Origin: Microbacterium sp. No. 7
GTDB lineage: Bacteria > Actinomycetota > Actinomycetes > Actinomycetales > Microbacteriaceae
Direction of reading: 5' to 3'
Assembly (NCBI RefSeq): GCF_001314225.1
Contig: NZ_CP012697.1
Coordinates: 4,535,047-4,599,046 of the forward strand
Length of the DNA: 64,000 bases
Part shown: positions 26,369 to 35,663 of the stretch, piece after piece
How the letters are laid out: every line of letters starts with the position of its first letter
How positions within the stretch are numbered: position 1 is the first letter of the stretch
Position numbers and translations under genes: made by a program
Notes under the pieces: generated by a model
Databases searched by the model: none
What the model was told of the DNA's origin: nothing
Seen by the model: only the letters and a program-made list of their open reading frames with translations

Positions 26369-27691
26369 TCACTCCTCGTCGAGCCGCTCCAGGCGGGTGA
26401 CGAGGCCGGAGCGCTTGGGCGAGCGGGCCGGCAGCATCGACAGTGCGAGGCGCAGCGCCTCCTCGTCGTCGGCCCCCGCGTCGGTGTCGGTGTAGGCGAG
26501 CAGCACGTCGACCGAGGCCTCGGCGAGCAGCGCCTCGCGCAGGGTCGTGCGCACCGTGTCGCGGAACTCCTCGACGCCCGGCGCCACGGAGTCGGGCAGC
26601 ACGTCGCCGCGGTAGGCGGCGAGCGCGACGCGGTGCGCCCCGCGGCCGAGCAGCGACAGCACCTGGTGCGCGTCGGTGTCGAGCTCGGCGTCGATGCGAT
26701 ACGGCCGCGACTGCGGCACGAGCTCGGGGGCGTGGCGCTGCAGCGTCTTGCGCAGCCGCACGATCTCGGCCCGCAGCGTGACGGATGCCTCGGCATCCCC
26801 GTACACGAGCTCGCCGAGCCGCTCGGCCGAGACGCCCTGCCGGTGCACCGCGAGCATGAGCAGCAGCTCGGCGTGCCGCAGGCTCACCTCGGTGGTCCGC
26901 TCGGCGCCGTCGCCGGCGACCTCGAGCAGCGCCCGGTCGCGGCCGAGCACGCGCAGCGTCGCACGCGTCACGACGGGGCGGCGCGACGCACGGGGGGCGG
27001 GCGGCGTCTCGGCGCGGGCCCGCAGCCGCGCGAGCAGCAGCTCCCCCTCGACGGCGCGGGCGGTGGCATCCACGAGCAGCTGGGCCTGCGGCGTCACGGC
27101 CTGCTCGTCGCCGGTGACGTCGATGACGCCGAGCAGGCGCCGGGTCTCGGGGTCGTGCACGGGCGCCGCGGTGCACGACCACGGCTGCACGTGCCGGTTG
27201 AAGTGCTCGGCGCCGCGGATCTGCACCGACCGGTCGAGGCGCAGCGCGGTGCCCGGCGCGGTCGTGCCCACGGCGTCCTCCGACCAGTCGGTGCCGGGGA
27301 CGAAGCCCATCTCGCCCGCCCGTGCGCGCAGCTCGCGATCGCCCTCGACCCACAGCAGGCGGCCCGAGGCGTCGCCGACCGCGACGACGACGCCCGACTC
27401 GCTGGGCGTGCCCGGGATGAGCAGGCCGCGGATCATGTCCATGACGTCCGCGAGCGGATGCCGGCGGCGGTACTCCTCGAGCTGCTCGGGCGTCAGCGCG
27501 ACGGGCGGCGAGGCCTCGGCGCCCACGAAGGCGTCGACCGCGCGGCGCCAGGAGTCGCGCACGAGCGGGCGCACGTCGCGCAGGCGCGGATCGGCGAGGT
27601 TGCCGGCGACGAGCTCGTCGTGGGCGCGCGCGACGAGCAGGCGCGACGTCTCGGGCGAGACCCCGCGCCGTGGCATCCACGGTGACGACAT
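26369..27691 (-). CDS. GAF-domain transcriptional regulator with C-terminal winged helix
   Basis: In this 440-residue regulator, residues about 1-60 match the helical leader common to AcoR-like proteins (VRDSWRRA). Residues about 75-235 form a GAF-like sensor (GFVPGTDWSEDAVGTTAPGTAL, HFNRHVQPWSCTAAPVHDP). There is no sigma-54 ATPase domain. Instead, the C-terminal region (RHAELLLMLAVHRQGVSAERL ... VTLRAEIVRLRKTL) resembles a winged-helix DNA-binding domain of the OmpR/SARP kind. It is encoded directly upstream of the aldehyde dehydrogenase and DUF779 genes on the same strand and very likely controls them in response to an aldehyde or alcohol. Whether it activates or represses is not visible. 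Confidence 0.85.
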   Translation of the reverse strand: MSSPWMPRRGVSPETSRLLVARAHDELVAGNLADPRLRDVRPLVRDSWRRAVDAFVGAEASPPVALTPEQLEEYRRRHPLADVMDMIRGLLIPGTPSESGVVVAVGDASGRLLWVEGDRELRARAGEMGFVPGTDWSEDAVGTTAPGTALRLDRSVQIRGAEHFNRHVQPWSCTAAPVHDPETRRLLGVIDVTGDEQAVTPQAQLLVDATARAVEGELLLARLRARAETPPAPRASRRPVVTRATLRVLGRDRALLEVAGDGAERTTEVSLRHAELLLMLAVHRQGVSAERLGELVYGDAEASVTLRAEIVRLRKTLQRHAPELVPQSRPYRIDAELDTDAHQVLSLLGRGAHRVALAAYRGDVLPDSVAPGVEEFRDTVRTTLREALLAEASVDVLLAYTDTDAGADDEEALRLALSMLPARSPKRSGLVTRLERLDEE

Positions 27692-27833
27692 GCAGGCTCC
27701 GATCGGCCGGCGTGTGCCTGACAGTCTAGGTCGGCGCGCCGCACCGCACCACGGGTCGCGCGCGCGAGGGGCCGCTCACGTGCTCGCAGGCCTCGGAGAA
27801 TCCCGCGAGGCGGCGGCAACGGGATGCCGGGGC

Positions 27834-29990
27834 TCAGCCGCGCAGCGCGCCGTCCACGGCGGCCGTCAGCGAGAGGAAGCGGGCGTTGCCTGCGAGGTCC
27901 TCCACGAGCACGGCGGCGCCGTCGGGGCCCGCGAGCGGCACCTGCCAGTTGGGGTACTCGCGATACGTGCCGGGCTGGTTCTGCGTGCGGCGCTCGCCCA
28001 CGGCGTCCACGAGCGCGACGCCCACGAGACGCGACGGCGTCTGCGCGATGAGGCGGTGCAGCGCCTCGATGACCTCCTGCTCCCCCGCGTCGGCGGAGAG
28101 CAGGCCGCGCCGCCGCAGCAGGTCGAGCATGGCCCCGCGCTCGCGCGCCGCATCGGCGAGCGCCTCGTCGACCGACTGCTCCAGCAGCCCGAGCCGGTCG
28201 CGCAGGGCGACGTGCTCGTCGGCGAGGTATCCCGCGGTCGGCGGCAGGTCGTGCGTGTTGACGGTCGCGAGCACGTCGCGCCGGTAGTGCTCGGGCGCGA
28301 GCGGACCGTCGTCGCCGTGCTCGAACCACAGCACCGACGTGCCGAGGATGCCGCGGGCGCTGAGCTCGTCGCGCACCCACGGCTCGACCGTGCCGAGGTC
28401 TTCGCCGATGATCACAGCGCCCGCGCGCAGGGCCTCGAGGGCGAGCACGCCGAGCATGGCCCGGTGGTCGTAGTTGACGAAGGTGCCCGCCGCGGGACCG
28501 TATCCCGCCGGGATGCACCACAGCCGGAAGAGCCCGATCACGTGGTCGATCCGCAGGGCCCCGGCGTGCCGCAGCAGGGTGCGCAGCATGTCGCGCACGG
28601 GCGCGTAGCCGACCTTGGCGAGGGCGTGCGGATGCCAGGGCGGCTGGCTCCAGTCCTGCCCCTGCTGGTTGTACATGTCGGGCGGGGCGCCCACCGTGAG
28701 GCCGTGCGCGTACATGCCGGCCAGCGACCAGGCATCCGATCCCAGCGGGTGCACGCCCACGGCGAGGTCGTGCATGACCCCGATGCGCATGCCCGCGGCG
28801 AGCGCGGCGGCCTGCGCGCGCTCGGCCTGCTGGTCGACGATCCACTGCAGCCACACGTGGAAGTCGACGGTCTCGGCGAGCTCCTCGCGCAGCCGCTCGA
28901 CGAGCGGCGAGCCGATGTCACGCGTCTCGTCGGGCCGGTCCTCGCCCTCGAAGTGCTCCTCGAGGGCGCACCACAGCGCGAAGTCGCGCAGGGGCTGCCC
29001 CTCGCGCGCGACGAAGGCGTCGAACTCCGCCTGCCGGGCACGACTGCGGGGTGCGCCGTGGATGACCTCGAGCGCGGCGCGCTTGGCGGTCCAGGTGGCG
29101 TCGCGGTCGAGATGCGCGGCGTCGGTGTTCGCGCTCGCGACGGCCTTGCGCGCCCGCGCGACGAGCGCGCGATGCGCGGGACCGAGATAGGCGACCTCTC
29201 GGATGTCCTCGGGCCGCACGTACAGCGGTGCGAGGAAGCGCCGCGTCGTCGGCAGATAGGGCGACGGCTCGATCGGGGCCGTGACCTCGGCGGCGTGCAC
29301 GGGGTTGACGAGCACGAAGTCGGCGCCGCGCTCGCCCGCGACGGCGGCCAGGTCGGCCAGGTCGGCCAGGTCGCCGAGGCCCCACGACCGTGCCGAGCGC
29401 ACGGAGTAGAGCTGGGCCATGAGGCCCCAGCCGCGACCGTGCTTCTCGGGGCGCGAGGGCGGTTCGGGCAGCCGGTCGGGCGCGATCACGAGCGTGGCCG
29501 ATGCGGTGCGCCCCGCCTCCTCGCCCCGGCGCTCCCACGCGTGCACGGTGTGCCAGCCGAGCGGCAGGTCGGCGGGCAGCGGGATCTCGAGGCGCCATAC
29601 CCGGATGCCGTCGAGGTCGCGCGTCTCGGGCCGCTGGCCGGGCACCGGCAGGTCGACCCACTGCCCGTCCTCCAGCGCGATGGACAGATGCACGTCGTGG
29701 CCGTCGTGCACGTGCGCCGTGAGCGGACGCTCGCCCGCGCGGGTCACGAGCGACGGCGGCAGCAGCTCGCGCCACGGGGCGTCGGTCGCGTCGGCGAGGG
29801 CCGCGTCGATGAGCTCGGGAGTGCCGGCATCCACGCCCAGCGCGTCGAGCACGGCGCGCAGCGTCGACGCGGGCACGCGCACGCGTTCGCCGTAGAACGA
29901 CCAGTACTCCGCCGAGACGCCGTAGGCCTCGGCGAGCGCGATCAGCGCGGGGGTCGGCTGCTCGTCGTGCGTCGTGGATGCCGCGCTCAT
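27834..29990 (-). CDS. malQ: 4-alpha-glucanotransferase (amylomaltase)
   Basis: This 718-residue GH77 enzyme transfers alpha-1,4-glucan segments between maltodextrins. The long N-terminal part (GVSAEYWSFYGERVRVP) is typical of actinobacterial MalQ. Catalytic landmarks are LRIDHVIGLFRLW (nucleophile Asp), IIGEDLGTV (acid/base Glu) and NTHDLPPTAGY (third Asp), with SARSWGLGDL ahead of them. The ATG at 29990 was chosen because GGGAG precedes it; the upstream continuation of the frame is translated hairpin repeat. It acts in glycogen and maltodextrin turnover. It appears to be monocistronic. Confidence 0.97.
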   Translation of the reverse strand: MSAASTTHDEQPTPALIALAEAYGVSAEYWSFYGERVRVPASTLRAVLDALGVDAGTPELIDAALADATDAPWRELLPPSLVTRAGERPLTAHVHDGHDVHLSIALEDGQWVDLPVPGQRPETRDLDGIRVWRLEIPLPADLPLGWHTVHAWERRGEEAGRTASATLVIAPDRLPEPPSRPEKHGRGWGLMAQLYSVRSARSWGLGDLADLADLAAVAGERGADFVLVNPVHAAEVTAPIEPSPYLPTTRRFLAPLYVRPEDIREVAYLGPAHRALVARARKAVASANTDAAHLDRDATWTAKRAALEVIHGAPRSRARQAEFDAFVAREGQPLRDFALWCALEEHFEGEDRPDETRDIGSPLVERLREELAETVDFHVWLQWIVDQQAERAQAAALAAGMRIGVMHDLAVGVHPLGSDAWSLAGMYAHGLTVGAPPDMYNQQGQDWSQPPWHPHALAKVGYAPVRDMLRTLLRHAGALRIDHVIGLFRLWCIPAGYGPAAGTFVNYDHRAMLGVLALEALRAGAVIIGEDLGTVEPWVRDELSARGILGTSVLWFEHGDDGPLAPEHYRRDVLATVNTHDLPPTAGYLADEHVALRDRLGLLEQSVDEALADAARERGAMLDLLRRRGLLSADAGEQEVIEALHRLIAQTPSRLVGVALVDAVGERRTQNQPGTYREYPNWQVPLAGPDGAAVLVEDLAGNARFLSLTAAVDGALRG

Positions 29991-30067
29991 CGTGCTCCCT
30001 TTCGTCGGGTCAATCCTGCCAGGCGCCAGCCCGTCCCGCCGCCCCGGACGCTGGCACCTCATTGCCC

Positions 30068-30155
30068 GCGAGAGTGCATCTGGGGGCCGAGACTGCACGC
30101 GACATCCGCATTCTCGGCGCGCAGATGCACTCTCGGGGCCGAGATGCACTCTCGG
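30068..30155. repeat. GCGAGAGTGCAT hairpin repeat, second copy
   Basis: GCGAGAGTGCATCTG at 30068-30082 is answered by inverted copies CAGATGCACTCTC (30122-30134) and GATGCACTCTCGG (30143-30155). It is the same family as 24583-24670. It fills the gap between the VOC gene stop and the malQ start, both on the minus strand. Confidence 0.78.
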
Positions 30156-30194
30156 CGACGGCGGGATGGGGGCGCAGGGTGGAGCGGCGGGGCG

Positions 30195-30548
30195 TCAGCG
30201 CTGGATGGGCTTGTAGAGGACGAGGCCGTTGCCCTGGCTGTCGTAGCCGACGGCGCGGCGCTCGTGGGCGTCGTCGTAGGGGCCCTTGGCGATGCCGCCG
30301 CCCGCGGCGTCGAGCGCGGCGGCCACGGCATCCACGTCGTCCGTCTTGATGCCGACGACGACCTGCCCGGGGATCGGGTGGTCGATCGCGGTCGCGAGCG
30401 CGAGGGTCACGGTCCCGCCGTCGAGCGCCGCGAAGTGGTTGCCGTCGCGGAACTTGAGCGGAAAGCCGAGCGTCCCCGTGTAGAACGCGATCGACGCATC
30501 GAGATCGTCCGTCGACAGCACGATCATTCTCACCTGGTTCTCCGGCAT
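30195..30548 (-). CDS. VOC-superfamily (glyoxalase-like) protein
   Basis: This 117-residue single-domain protein has the vicinal-oxygen-chelate pattern: VRMIVLSTDDLDASIAFYTGTLGFPLKF at the start, FAALDGGTVTLAL in the middle and YDSQGNGLVLYKP at the end. Such proteins include glyoxalase I, fosfomycin- and bleomycin-resistance proteins and dioxygenase-like enzymes; the sequence does not tell which. AAAGGAG lies 7 nt before the ATG at 30548. It stands alone between malQ and the DUF1361 gene. Confidence 0.88.
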   Translation of the reverse strand: MPENQVRMIVLSTDDLDASIAFYTGTLGFPLKFRDGNHFAALDGGTVTLALATAIDHPIPGQVVVGIKTDDVDAVAAALDAAGGGIAKGPYDDAHERRAVGYDSQGNGLVLYKPIQR

Positions 30549-30640
30549 GCGCGGCTCCTTTCGAGGTCTTCTCACGCCGAAGCTACTCCGGCCGGATGCC
30601 GCGGTGCGGCGCGCGGCGACGTGAGAAACCCCGCGGGCGC

Positions 30641-31357
30641 TCAGGCCCCCGACTCGGCGTACGCGAGCACGTACACCGGCACGTAGACGAGAGCGACGAG
30701 CACCGCGTGGCTCGCGACGAACGCGCCGGCCTCGAGGGCCTTGCCGCGCTGGCGGAAGTGCGTGGCCAGCTTGCGGACCATGCTCGGCGGATGCCGCACG
30801 TCCCAGCTGTTGAACCGCAGGTACCGGCCGAGGTACACGCCGACGGCGCCGAGCACGAGCACGACGCCGGCGAAGACCCAGCTGCCGGCCGGCACGCCCC
30901 GGTCGGAGGGGTCCACGACGAGGACGATGAGCGACGTCTGCACGGCGGCGAGGCTCGCGATCGCGTTCGCGATGCCCGAGATCGTGAGCGCGAGGGTCTG
31001 CACGATGTCGTACCAGAGCGGCACGGGGCTGTCCTCGACCCGATGGCTGAAGTTGAGCTCGGTGATGAGATAGACGGAGTTCGGGAAGAACAGCAGCCAC
31101 ACGAGCGTGCCGATGCCGACGTAGACCCACACGAGGACGGATGCCGGGGTCGCCGGCAGGTGCGTGAGGTACGGCGTGATGAGCAGCAGCCCCGCGATCG
31201 CGCCGGCCGCGAGTACGACGGGCAGGAACGAGAGGCCGATGTTGACGAGCATGGGGCGGTAGAGCGGCACCCGGTACACCGTGGAGCGCAGCACGATGAG
31301 GACCCCCGCGTACACGTTGAGCAGCACGACGCACGCGAGCGCAGTCAGAACGGCCAT
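30641..31357 (-). CDS. DUF1361 integral membrane protein
   Basis: This 238-residue protein has about six or seven hydrophobic segments. It carries the conserved block WLLFFPNSVYLITELNFSH followed by PLWYDIVQTLALTISG, and RFNSWDVRHPP later, which identify DUF1361. The family is widespread in Gram-positive bacteria and has no known function. The ATG at 31357 begins directly at the first membrane helix. The gene is divergent from the GAF-LuxR regulator at 31535. Confidence 0.85.
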   Translation of the reverse strand: MAVLTALACVVLLNVYAGVLIVLRSTVYRVPLYRPMLVNIGLSFLPVVLAAGAIAGLLLITPYLTHLPATPASVLVWVYVGIGTLVWLLFFPNSVYLITELNFSHRVEDSPVPLWYDIVQTLALTISGIANAIASLAAVQTSLIVLVVDPSDRGVPAGSWVFAGVVLVLGAVGVYLGRYLRFNSWDVRHPPSMVRKLATHFRQRGKALEAGAFVASHAVLVALVYVPVYVLAYAESGA

Positions 31358-31450
31358 CCGTCGAGGGTAGCCCGGCGGCGCCGCAGAGCGGCACCGAGCG
31401 GAACAGCCAGGCCCGGGGCGGAACAGCGCCGCCCCGGCGGATCGCCCACT

Positions 31451-31467
31451 ACCCCCCGATGGGGGGT
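31451..31467. promoter_or_regulatory. C6/G6 palindromic operator, site 1
   Basis: ACCCCCCGATGGGGGGT is a perfect palindrome (7-bp arms, 3-bp centre) within CACTAC...GTGCC, 68 bp upstream of the GAF-LuxR regulator start. A near-identical site precedes the transporter gene (32450-32465), which points to one regulator acting on both. Confidence 0.65.
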
Positions 31468-31534
31468 GCCCCGGCCCCGGCTGCGCTGCTACGTTTCGCG
31501 CAGCTGCATCGCAGTCGCACCAAGGGGGTGACGA

Positions 31535-32380
31535 ATGCCCGGACACGCCGATGTGAACCGGCCCAACGACCGCGCGTTGCTGCGCGCGCTGCTGCGGCGT
31601 CTCGCCGAGCACTCCCCCATCAACGTGCTCATGGCGGGACTCGTCGAGACCGGATCGTTCACGATCACCGAGCTCGTGGGCACCTCGACCGACAGCCTCG
31701 ACCATCTGTTCGTGCGCCTCGGGGAGGGCGTCGGAGGGCGCGCCGTGGCGCACGGGCGGCCCACCCGGGTGCCCGACTACATCTCGGAGCCGTCGATCTC
31801 GCATCAGCACGACGAGGCGGTGCGACGCGAGGGCCTGCGTGCGATGGCGGCCGTGCCGGTGCAGGTCGACGGGGTGCCGCGCGCCGTGCTCTATGCGGCG
31901 ACCCGCAGCGACGCGTCGCTCGGCGACGGCGTGGCCGACGACCTGCTGCGCGGCAGCCGCATGATCGGCGCCGAGCTGCGCGTGCGGGACGAGGTCGACC
32001 GGCGCGTCGCGCTGCTGCGCGGCACCGAGCCCGCGGCCGCGGAGGGCGACCACGACGCCCGGGAGGCGATCCGCGTCGCCTACGGCGAGCTGGTCGCGCT
32101 GGCCCGCGCGACCGACGACGAGGACCTCTCGGCGCGCATCCTGCAGATCGGGTCGCAGCTCATGGGCACGCCCGCCGCGCACGCGCCGGCGCTGAGCCCG
32201 CGCGAGTCGGACGTGCTGTCGCAGGTGGCGCTCGGCTGCACGTATCCCGAGGTCGCGCGGCGCCTCTCGCTGCAGCCGGGCACGGTCAAGAGCTACATGC
32301 AGACCATCATGGTCAAGCTCGGCGCGCACTCCCGGCACGAGGCGGTCGCGACCGCCCGCCGGCTGCACCTGCTGCCCTGA
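31535..32380 (+). CDS. GAF-LuxR family transcriptional regulator
   Basis: This 281-residue regulator has an N-terminal GAF-like sensor (residues about 15-150; GVGGRAVAHGRPTRVPDY, LRAMAAVPVQVDGVPRAVLY). The C-terminal LuxR helix-turn-helix is at about 212-270 (LSPRESDVLSQVALGCTYPEVARRLSLQPGTVKSYMQ). No phosphoacceptor receiver domain is present, so a small molecule probably binds the GAF domain. It is followed in the same direction by an MHS transporter and an acyl-CoA ligase. Matching C/G-rich palindromes lie ahead of both the regulator and the transporter, consistent with autoregulation plus control of uptake and activation of an aromatic or fatty acid. Confidence 0.88.
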   Translation: MPGHADVNRPNDRALLRALLRRLAEHSPINVLMAGLVETGSFTITELVGTSTDSLDHLFVRLGEGVGGRAVAHGRPTRVPDYISEPSISHQHDEAVRREGLRAMAAVPVQVDGVPRAVLYAATRSDASLGDGVADDLLRGSRMIGAELRVRDEVDRRVALLRGTEPAAAEGDHDAREAIRVAYGELVALARATDDEDLSARILQIGSQLMGTPAAHAPALSPRESDVLSQVALGCTYPEVARRLSLQPGTVKSYMQTIMVKLGAHSRHEAVATARRLHLLP

Positions 32381-32449
32381 CCGGCACCGGCACCGCGGTC
32401 GCCACCACCGCCATCGCGCGGTCGCCGTGCGGCCGTCGCACCGACGACT

Positions 32450-32465
32450 ACCCCCGTCGGGGGGT
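32450..32465. promoter_or_regulatory. C5/G6 palindromic operator, site 2
   Basis: ACCCCCGTCGGGGGGT, within GACTAC...GTGTGCTC, matches site 1 (31451-31467) except for one missing C and a changed centre. It lies 79 bp upstream of the MHS transporter start and is a likely target of the GAF-LuxR regulator. Confidence 0.65.
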
Positions 32466-32544
32466 GTGCTCCCGCACAGAGCGCGTGTGAGCATCTTCCG
32501 CAGGCCGCGGAGACCTCCGCGCACACCTCGTCGAAGGAGACGCG

Positions 32545-33942
32545 ATGTCCACCCGAACCACACCCTCCGCACCGCCCTCGCGCACGTCGATGGGCCGCGT
32601 CGCCGCGGCCAGCACCATCGGCAGCGTGATCGAGTTCTACGACTTCATCATCTACGGCACGGCGGCCGCGCTCGTCTTCCCCGCCGTGTTCTTCCCGGCG
32701 CTCGGCACCGCCGCGGGCACGGTCGCCTCGTTCGCGACCTTCGCCGTCGCGTTCGTCGCCCGCCCGTTCGGCGCGCTGCTGTTCGGCCACTACGGCGACC
32801 GGCTGGGCCGCAAGCGCACGCTCGTCGCGACGCTGCTCATCATGGGCGGGGCGACCTTCCTCGTCGGCATCCTCCCCGACGCGAGCGTGCTCGGCGTCGC
32901 CGCGCCGATCATCCTCGTCACGCTGCGGTTCCTGCAGGGCATCGCGGTGGGCGGCGAATGGGCGGGCGCCGCGCTCATGGCGACCGAGTACGCGCCCGCG
33001 CACCGGCGCGGCCTGTGGGCGGCGTTCCCGCAGCTCGGGCCGTCGCTCGGCTTCGCGCTCGCGAGCCTGACCTTCCTCATCACCAACGTCACGCTCGGCG
33101 ACCAGTCCGAGGCGTTCCTCGGCTTCGCGTGGCGCGTGCCGTTCCTGTTCAGCGCCGCCCTCGTGCTGATCGGCCTGTACATCCGGCTCAAGATCGAGGA
33201 GACGCCCGTCTTCCGCCGCGAGCAGGAGCGCCAGTCGGCGCAGGCCGCGCCGAAGCGCCTGCCGCTGTGGGAGTCGGTGCGCCGCCAGCCGCGCGAGATC
33301 CTGCTGGCCGGAGGCGCCGCCACGCTGCTGTTCGCGTTCTTCTACATCTCGACCGCGTTCCTCACGAGCTACGGCACCGCGACGCTCGGCCTCGCCCGCG
33401 TCGACGTGCTCGCGATCGGCATCGTCGGCGCGACGATGTTCGCCGTGGGCACACTGCTCGCCGGCATCCTCTCCGACCGGTTCGGCCGCAAGCCCGTCAT
33501 CCTCACGTCGGTGATCATCGCCGTGCCGTGGGCGCTCGTGCTGTTCCCCGTGCTCGACGTCGGAACGCTCGGCGCGTTCGCGATCGGCCTGTCGGTCACG
33601 ATGTTCATCGTCGGCGGCTCGTACGGGCCCGTCGGCTCGTACCTGCCCGAGCTGTTCGACACGCGCTACCGGTACACGGGCGCGGGCATGGCGTACAACC
33701 TCGCTGCGCTCGTCGGCGGCGGCGTCACGCCGCTCGTCGCGGCCGCGCTCGTGCCCGAGCACGGCGGCTTCGGCGTCGGCCTGCTGCTCGCCGGCGTCGC
33801 GGTGCTCAGCGTGGTCTGCACCCTCGCGCTGCGCGAGACCCGCGGCACGGCGCTCGACTCGACGCCGCACGCCGAGGTCTTCGCCGGAGTCGCGCGAGCG
33901 GATGCCGCGGCATCCCCCGTCGTCGACGACGCCCGCGCGTGA
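32545..33942 (+). CDS. MFS transporter of the metabolite:H+ symporter (MHS) type
   Basis: This 465-residue protein has 12 predicted membrane segments. Diagnostic motifs are SVIEFYDFIIYGTAAALVFP at the first helix, GDRLGRKRTL between helices 2 and 3, LQGIAVGGEWAGAALMATEYAP and LSDRFGRKPVILTS in the second half. This matches the shikimate/proline-betaine/citrate group of proton symporters. The coupling with an acyl-CoA ligase 54 bp downstream suggests the imported solute is a carboxylate that is then activated with CoA. The start has GAAGGAGA upstream. Confidence 0.93.
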   Translation: MSTRTTPSAPPSRTSMGRVAAASTIGSVIEFYDFIIYGTAAALVFPAVFFPALGTAAGTVASFATFAVAFVARPFGALLFGHYGDRLGRKRTLVATLLIMGGATFLVGILPDASVLGVAAPIILVTLRFLQGIAVGGEWAGAALMATEYAPAHRRGLWAAFPQLGPSLGFALASLTFLITNVTLGDQSEAFLGFAWRVPFLFSAALVLIGLYIRLKIEETPVFRREQERQSAQAAPKRLPLWESVRRQPREILLAGGAATLLFAFFYISTAFLTSYGTATLGLARVDVLAIGIVGATMFAVGTLLAGILSDRFGRKPVILTSVIIAVPWALVLFPVLDVGTLGAFAIGLSVTMFIVGGSYGPVGSYLPELFDTRYRYTGAGMAYNLAALVGGGVTPLVAAALVPEHGGFGVGLLLAGVAVLSVVCTLALRETRGTALDSTPHAEVFAGVARADAAASPVVDDARA

Positions 33943-33995
33943 CCGCGCACCAGAGCCGCCGACCCGACTCGCCGACCAGAAGCAAGGAGCCCGAG

Positions 33996-35627
33996 ATGAC
34001 CCTGCCCGCACCCGCCGCCGCGAACGACGAGCCGCTCACGCCGCTGCGCTTCCTGCAGCGCTCGGCGGAGGTGTTCCCCGACAAGGACGCGATCCTCTAC
34101 GGCGACCGGTCGTACACGTACCGGCGGTTCGCGAGCGAGGCCGAGGAGCTGGCACGCGTGTTCGCGTCGCTCATCGAGCCGGGCGACCGCGTCGCCTACC
34201 TACTGCCGAACACGCCGGAGATGCTCATCGGGCACTTCGCCGTGCCGCTCGCCGGCGGCGTGCTCGTCGCGATCAACACGAGGCTGAGCCGGGCCGAGAT
34301 CGAGTACATCCTGCTGCACTCGGGCGCGCGGATCCTCGTCGTGGACGCCGAGCTGCTCGCCTCTCTCGGCGACCTCTCGTCGACCGTCGCGACGATCGAG
34401 GAGGTCGTCGAGGTGCCGGATCCACAGTACGGGCACCCCGGCGGGCACGTCGCGGCGGGGCAGGTCGCGTACGAGGAGTTCCTCGCCCGCGCGCACGACA
34501 TCGACGAGCCGGTGAGCTGGCACGTCGCCGACGAGCGGCTGCCGATCTCCATCAACTACACGTCGGGCACGACGGGCAAGCCCAAGGGCGTCGTGTACAC
34601 GCACCGCGGCGCGTACCTCAACGCGATGGGCGAGGTGTTCCACAACCAGTTCACGAGCTCGTCGGTGTACCTGTGGACGCTGCCGATGTTCCACTGCAAC
34701 GGCTGGTGCACCCCGTGGGCGGTGACGGCGGCCGGGGCGACCCACGTCGCCCTGCGGGCCGTGCGCGCCGAGCGCATCTGGAGCCTCGTCGACGAGGCGG
34801 GCGTCACGCACCTGTGCGGTGCGCCGACGGTGTGCACGATGCTCGCGTCGTCGCCGTCGGCCCACGTCACCGAGCGCCCGCTGCGCATCACGACCGCCGG
34901 GGCGCCGCCGTCGCCCACGATCATCGGCGCGCTCGAGGCGCTGGGCGTCACGGTCGTGCACGTGTACGGCCTGACCGAGGTGTACGGCCCGTTCACGATC
35001 TGCGAGCACCAGCCCGCGTGGGACGGGCTCGACGCGCAGGAGCGCGCGCGGCTGCTCGCACGACAGGGCGTGGGGATGGTGCAGGCGGAGTCGGCGCGGG
35101 TCGTCGACGAGCACATGCGCGACGTGCCGGCCGACGGCGTGACGCTCGGCGAGATCGTGCTGCGCGGCAACAACGTGATGCTCGAGTACTTCCGCGACAG
35201 CCGCGCGACCCGCGAGGCGTTCCGGGGCGGCTGGTTCCACACGGGCGACCTCGGCGTCATGCATCCCGACCGCTACATCGAGCTCAAGGACCGCGCGAAG
35301 GACATCGTGATCTCGGGCGGCGAGAACATCTCGACCGTCGAGGTGGAGCAGGTGATCGTGTCGCACGACGCCGTGCTCGAGGCCGCGGTCGTGGGACGGC
35401 CCGACCCGAAGTGGGGCGAGCGCCCGATCGCGTTCGTCGTGCTGCGCGAGGGCCACGAGGTGGATGCCGACGAGCTGCGCATCCACGCCCGCAGCCTGCT
35501 CGCGGCCTTCAAGGTGCCCGACGAGTTCGTCTTCCTGACCGCGCTCCCGCACACCGCCACGGGCAAGGTGCGCAAGTTCGACCTGCGGGCGCCGGAGGCG
35601 GCGCGCGCCCTCGCGACGAACCCGTAG
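33996..35627 (+). CDS. AMP-dependent acyl-CoA ligase
   Basis: This 543-residue ANL-family enzyme has the P-loop YTSGTTGKPKGVVYTHRG, the A4/A5 motifs YGLTEVYGP and ERxLL, GWFHTGDLGVMHPDRYIELK, DIVISGGENIST and the C-terminal catalytic Lys in TATGKVRKFDLR. The layout fits medium-chain fatty acyl or aryl-CoA synthetases. AAGGAG lies 6 nt before the ATG at 33996. Together with the MHS carrier it would take up and activate a carboxylic acid to its CoA thioester. No beta-oxidation genes are adjacent, so the downstream route is elsewhere. Confidence 0.93.
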   Translation: MTLPAPAAANDEPLTPLRFLQRSAEVFPDKDAILYGDRSYTYRRFASEAEELARVFASLIEPGDRVAYLLPNTPEMLIGHFAVPLAGGVLVAINTRLSRAEIEYILLHSGARILVVDAELLASLGDLSSTVATIEEVVEVPDPQYGHPGGHVAAGQVAYEEFLARAHDIDEPVSWHVADERLPISINYTSGTTGKPKGVVYTHRGAYLNAMGEVFHNQFTSSSVYLWTLPMFHCNGWCTPWAVTAAGATHVALRAVRAERIWSLVDEAGVTHLCGAPTVCTMLASSPSAHVTERPLRITTAGAPPSPTIIGALEALGVTVVHVYGLTEVYGPFTICEHQPAWDGLDAQERARLLARQGVGMVQAESARVVDEHMRDVPADGVTLGEIVLRGNNVMLEYFRDSRATREAFRGGWFHTGDLGVMHPDRYIELKDRAKDIVISGGENISTVEVEQVIVSHDAVLEAAVVGRPDPKWGERPIAFVVLREGHEVDADELRIHARSLLAAFKVPDEFVFLTALPHTATGKVRKFDLRAPEAARALATNP

Positions 35628-35663
35628 GCGATCCCGGCGAGGTGACGCTCGGTCGGTCCTCCG

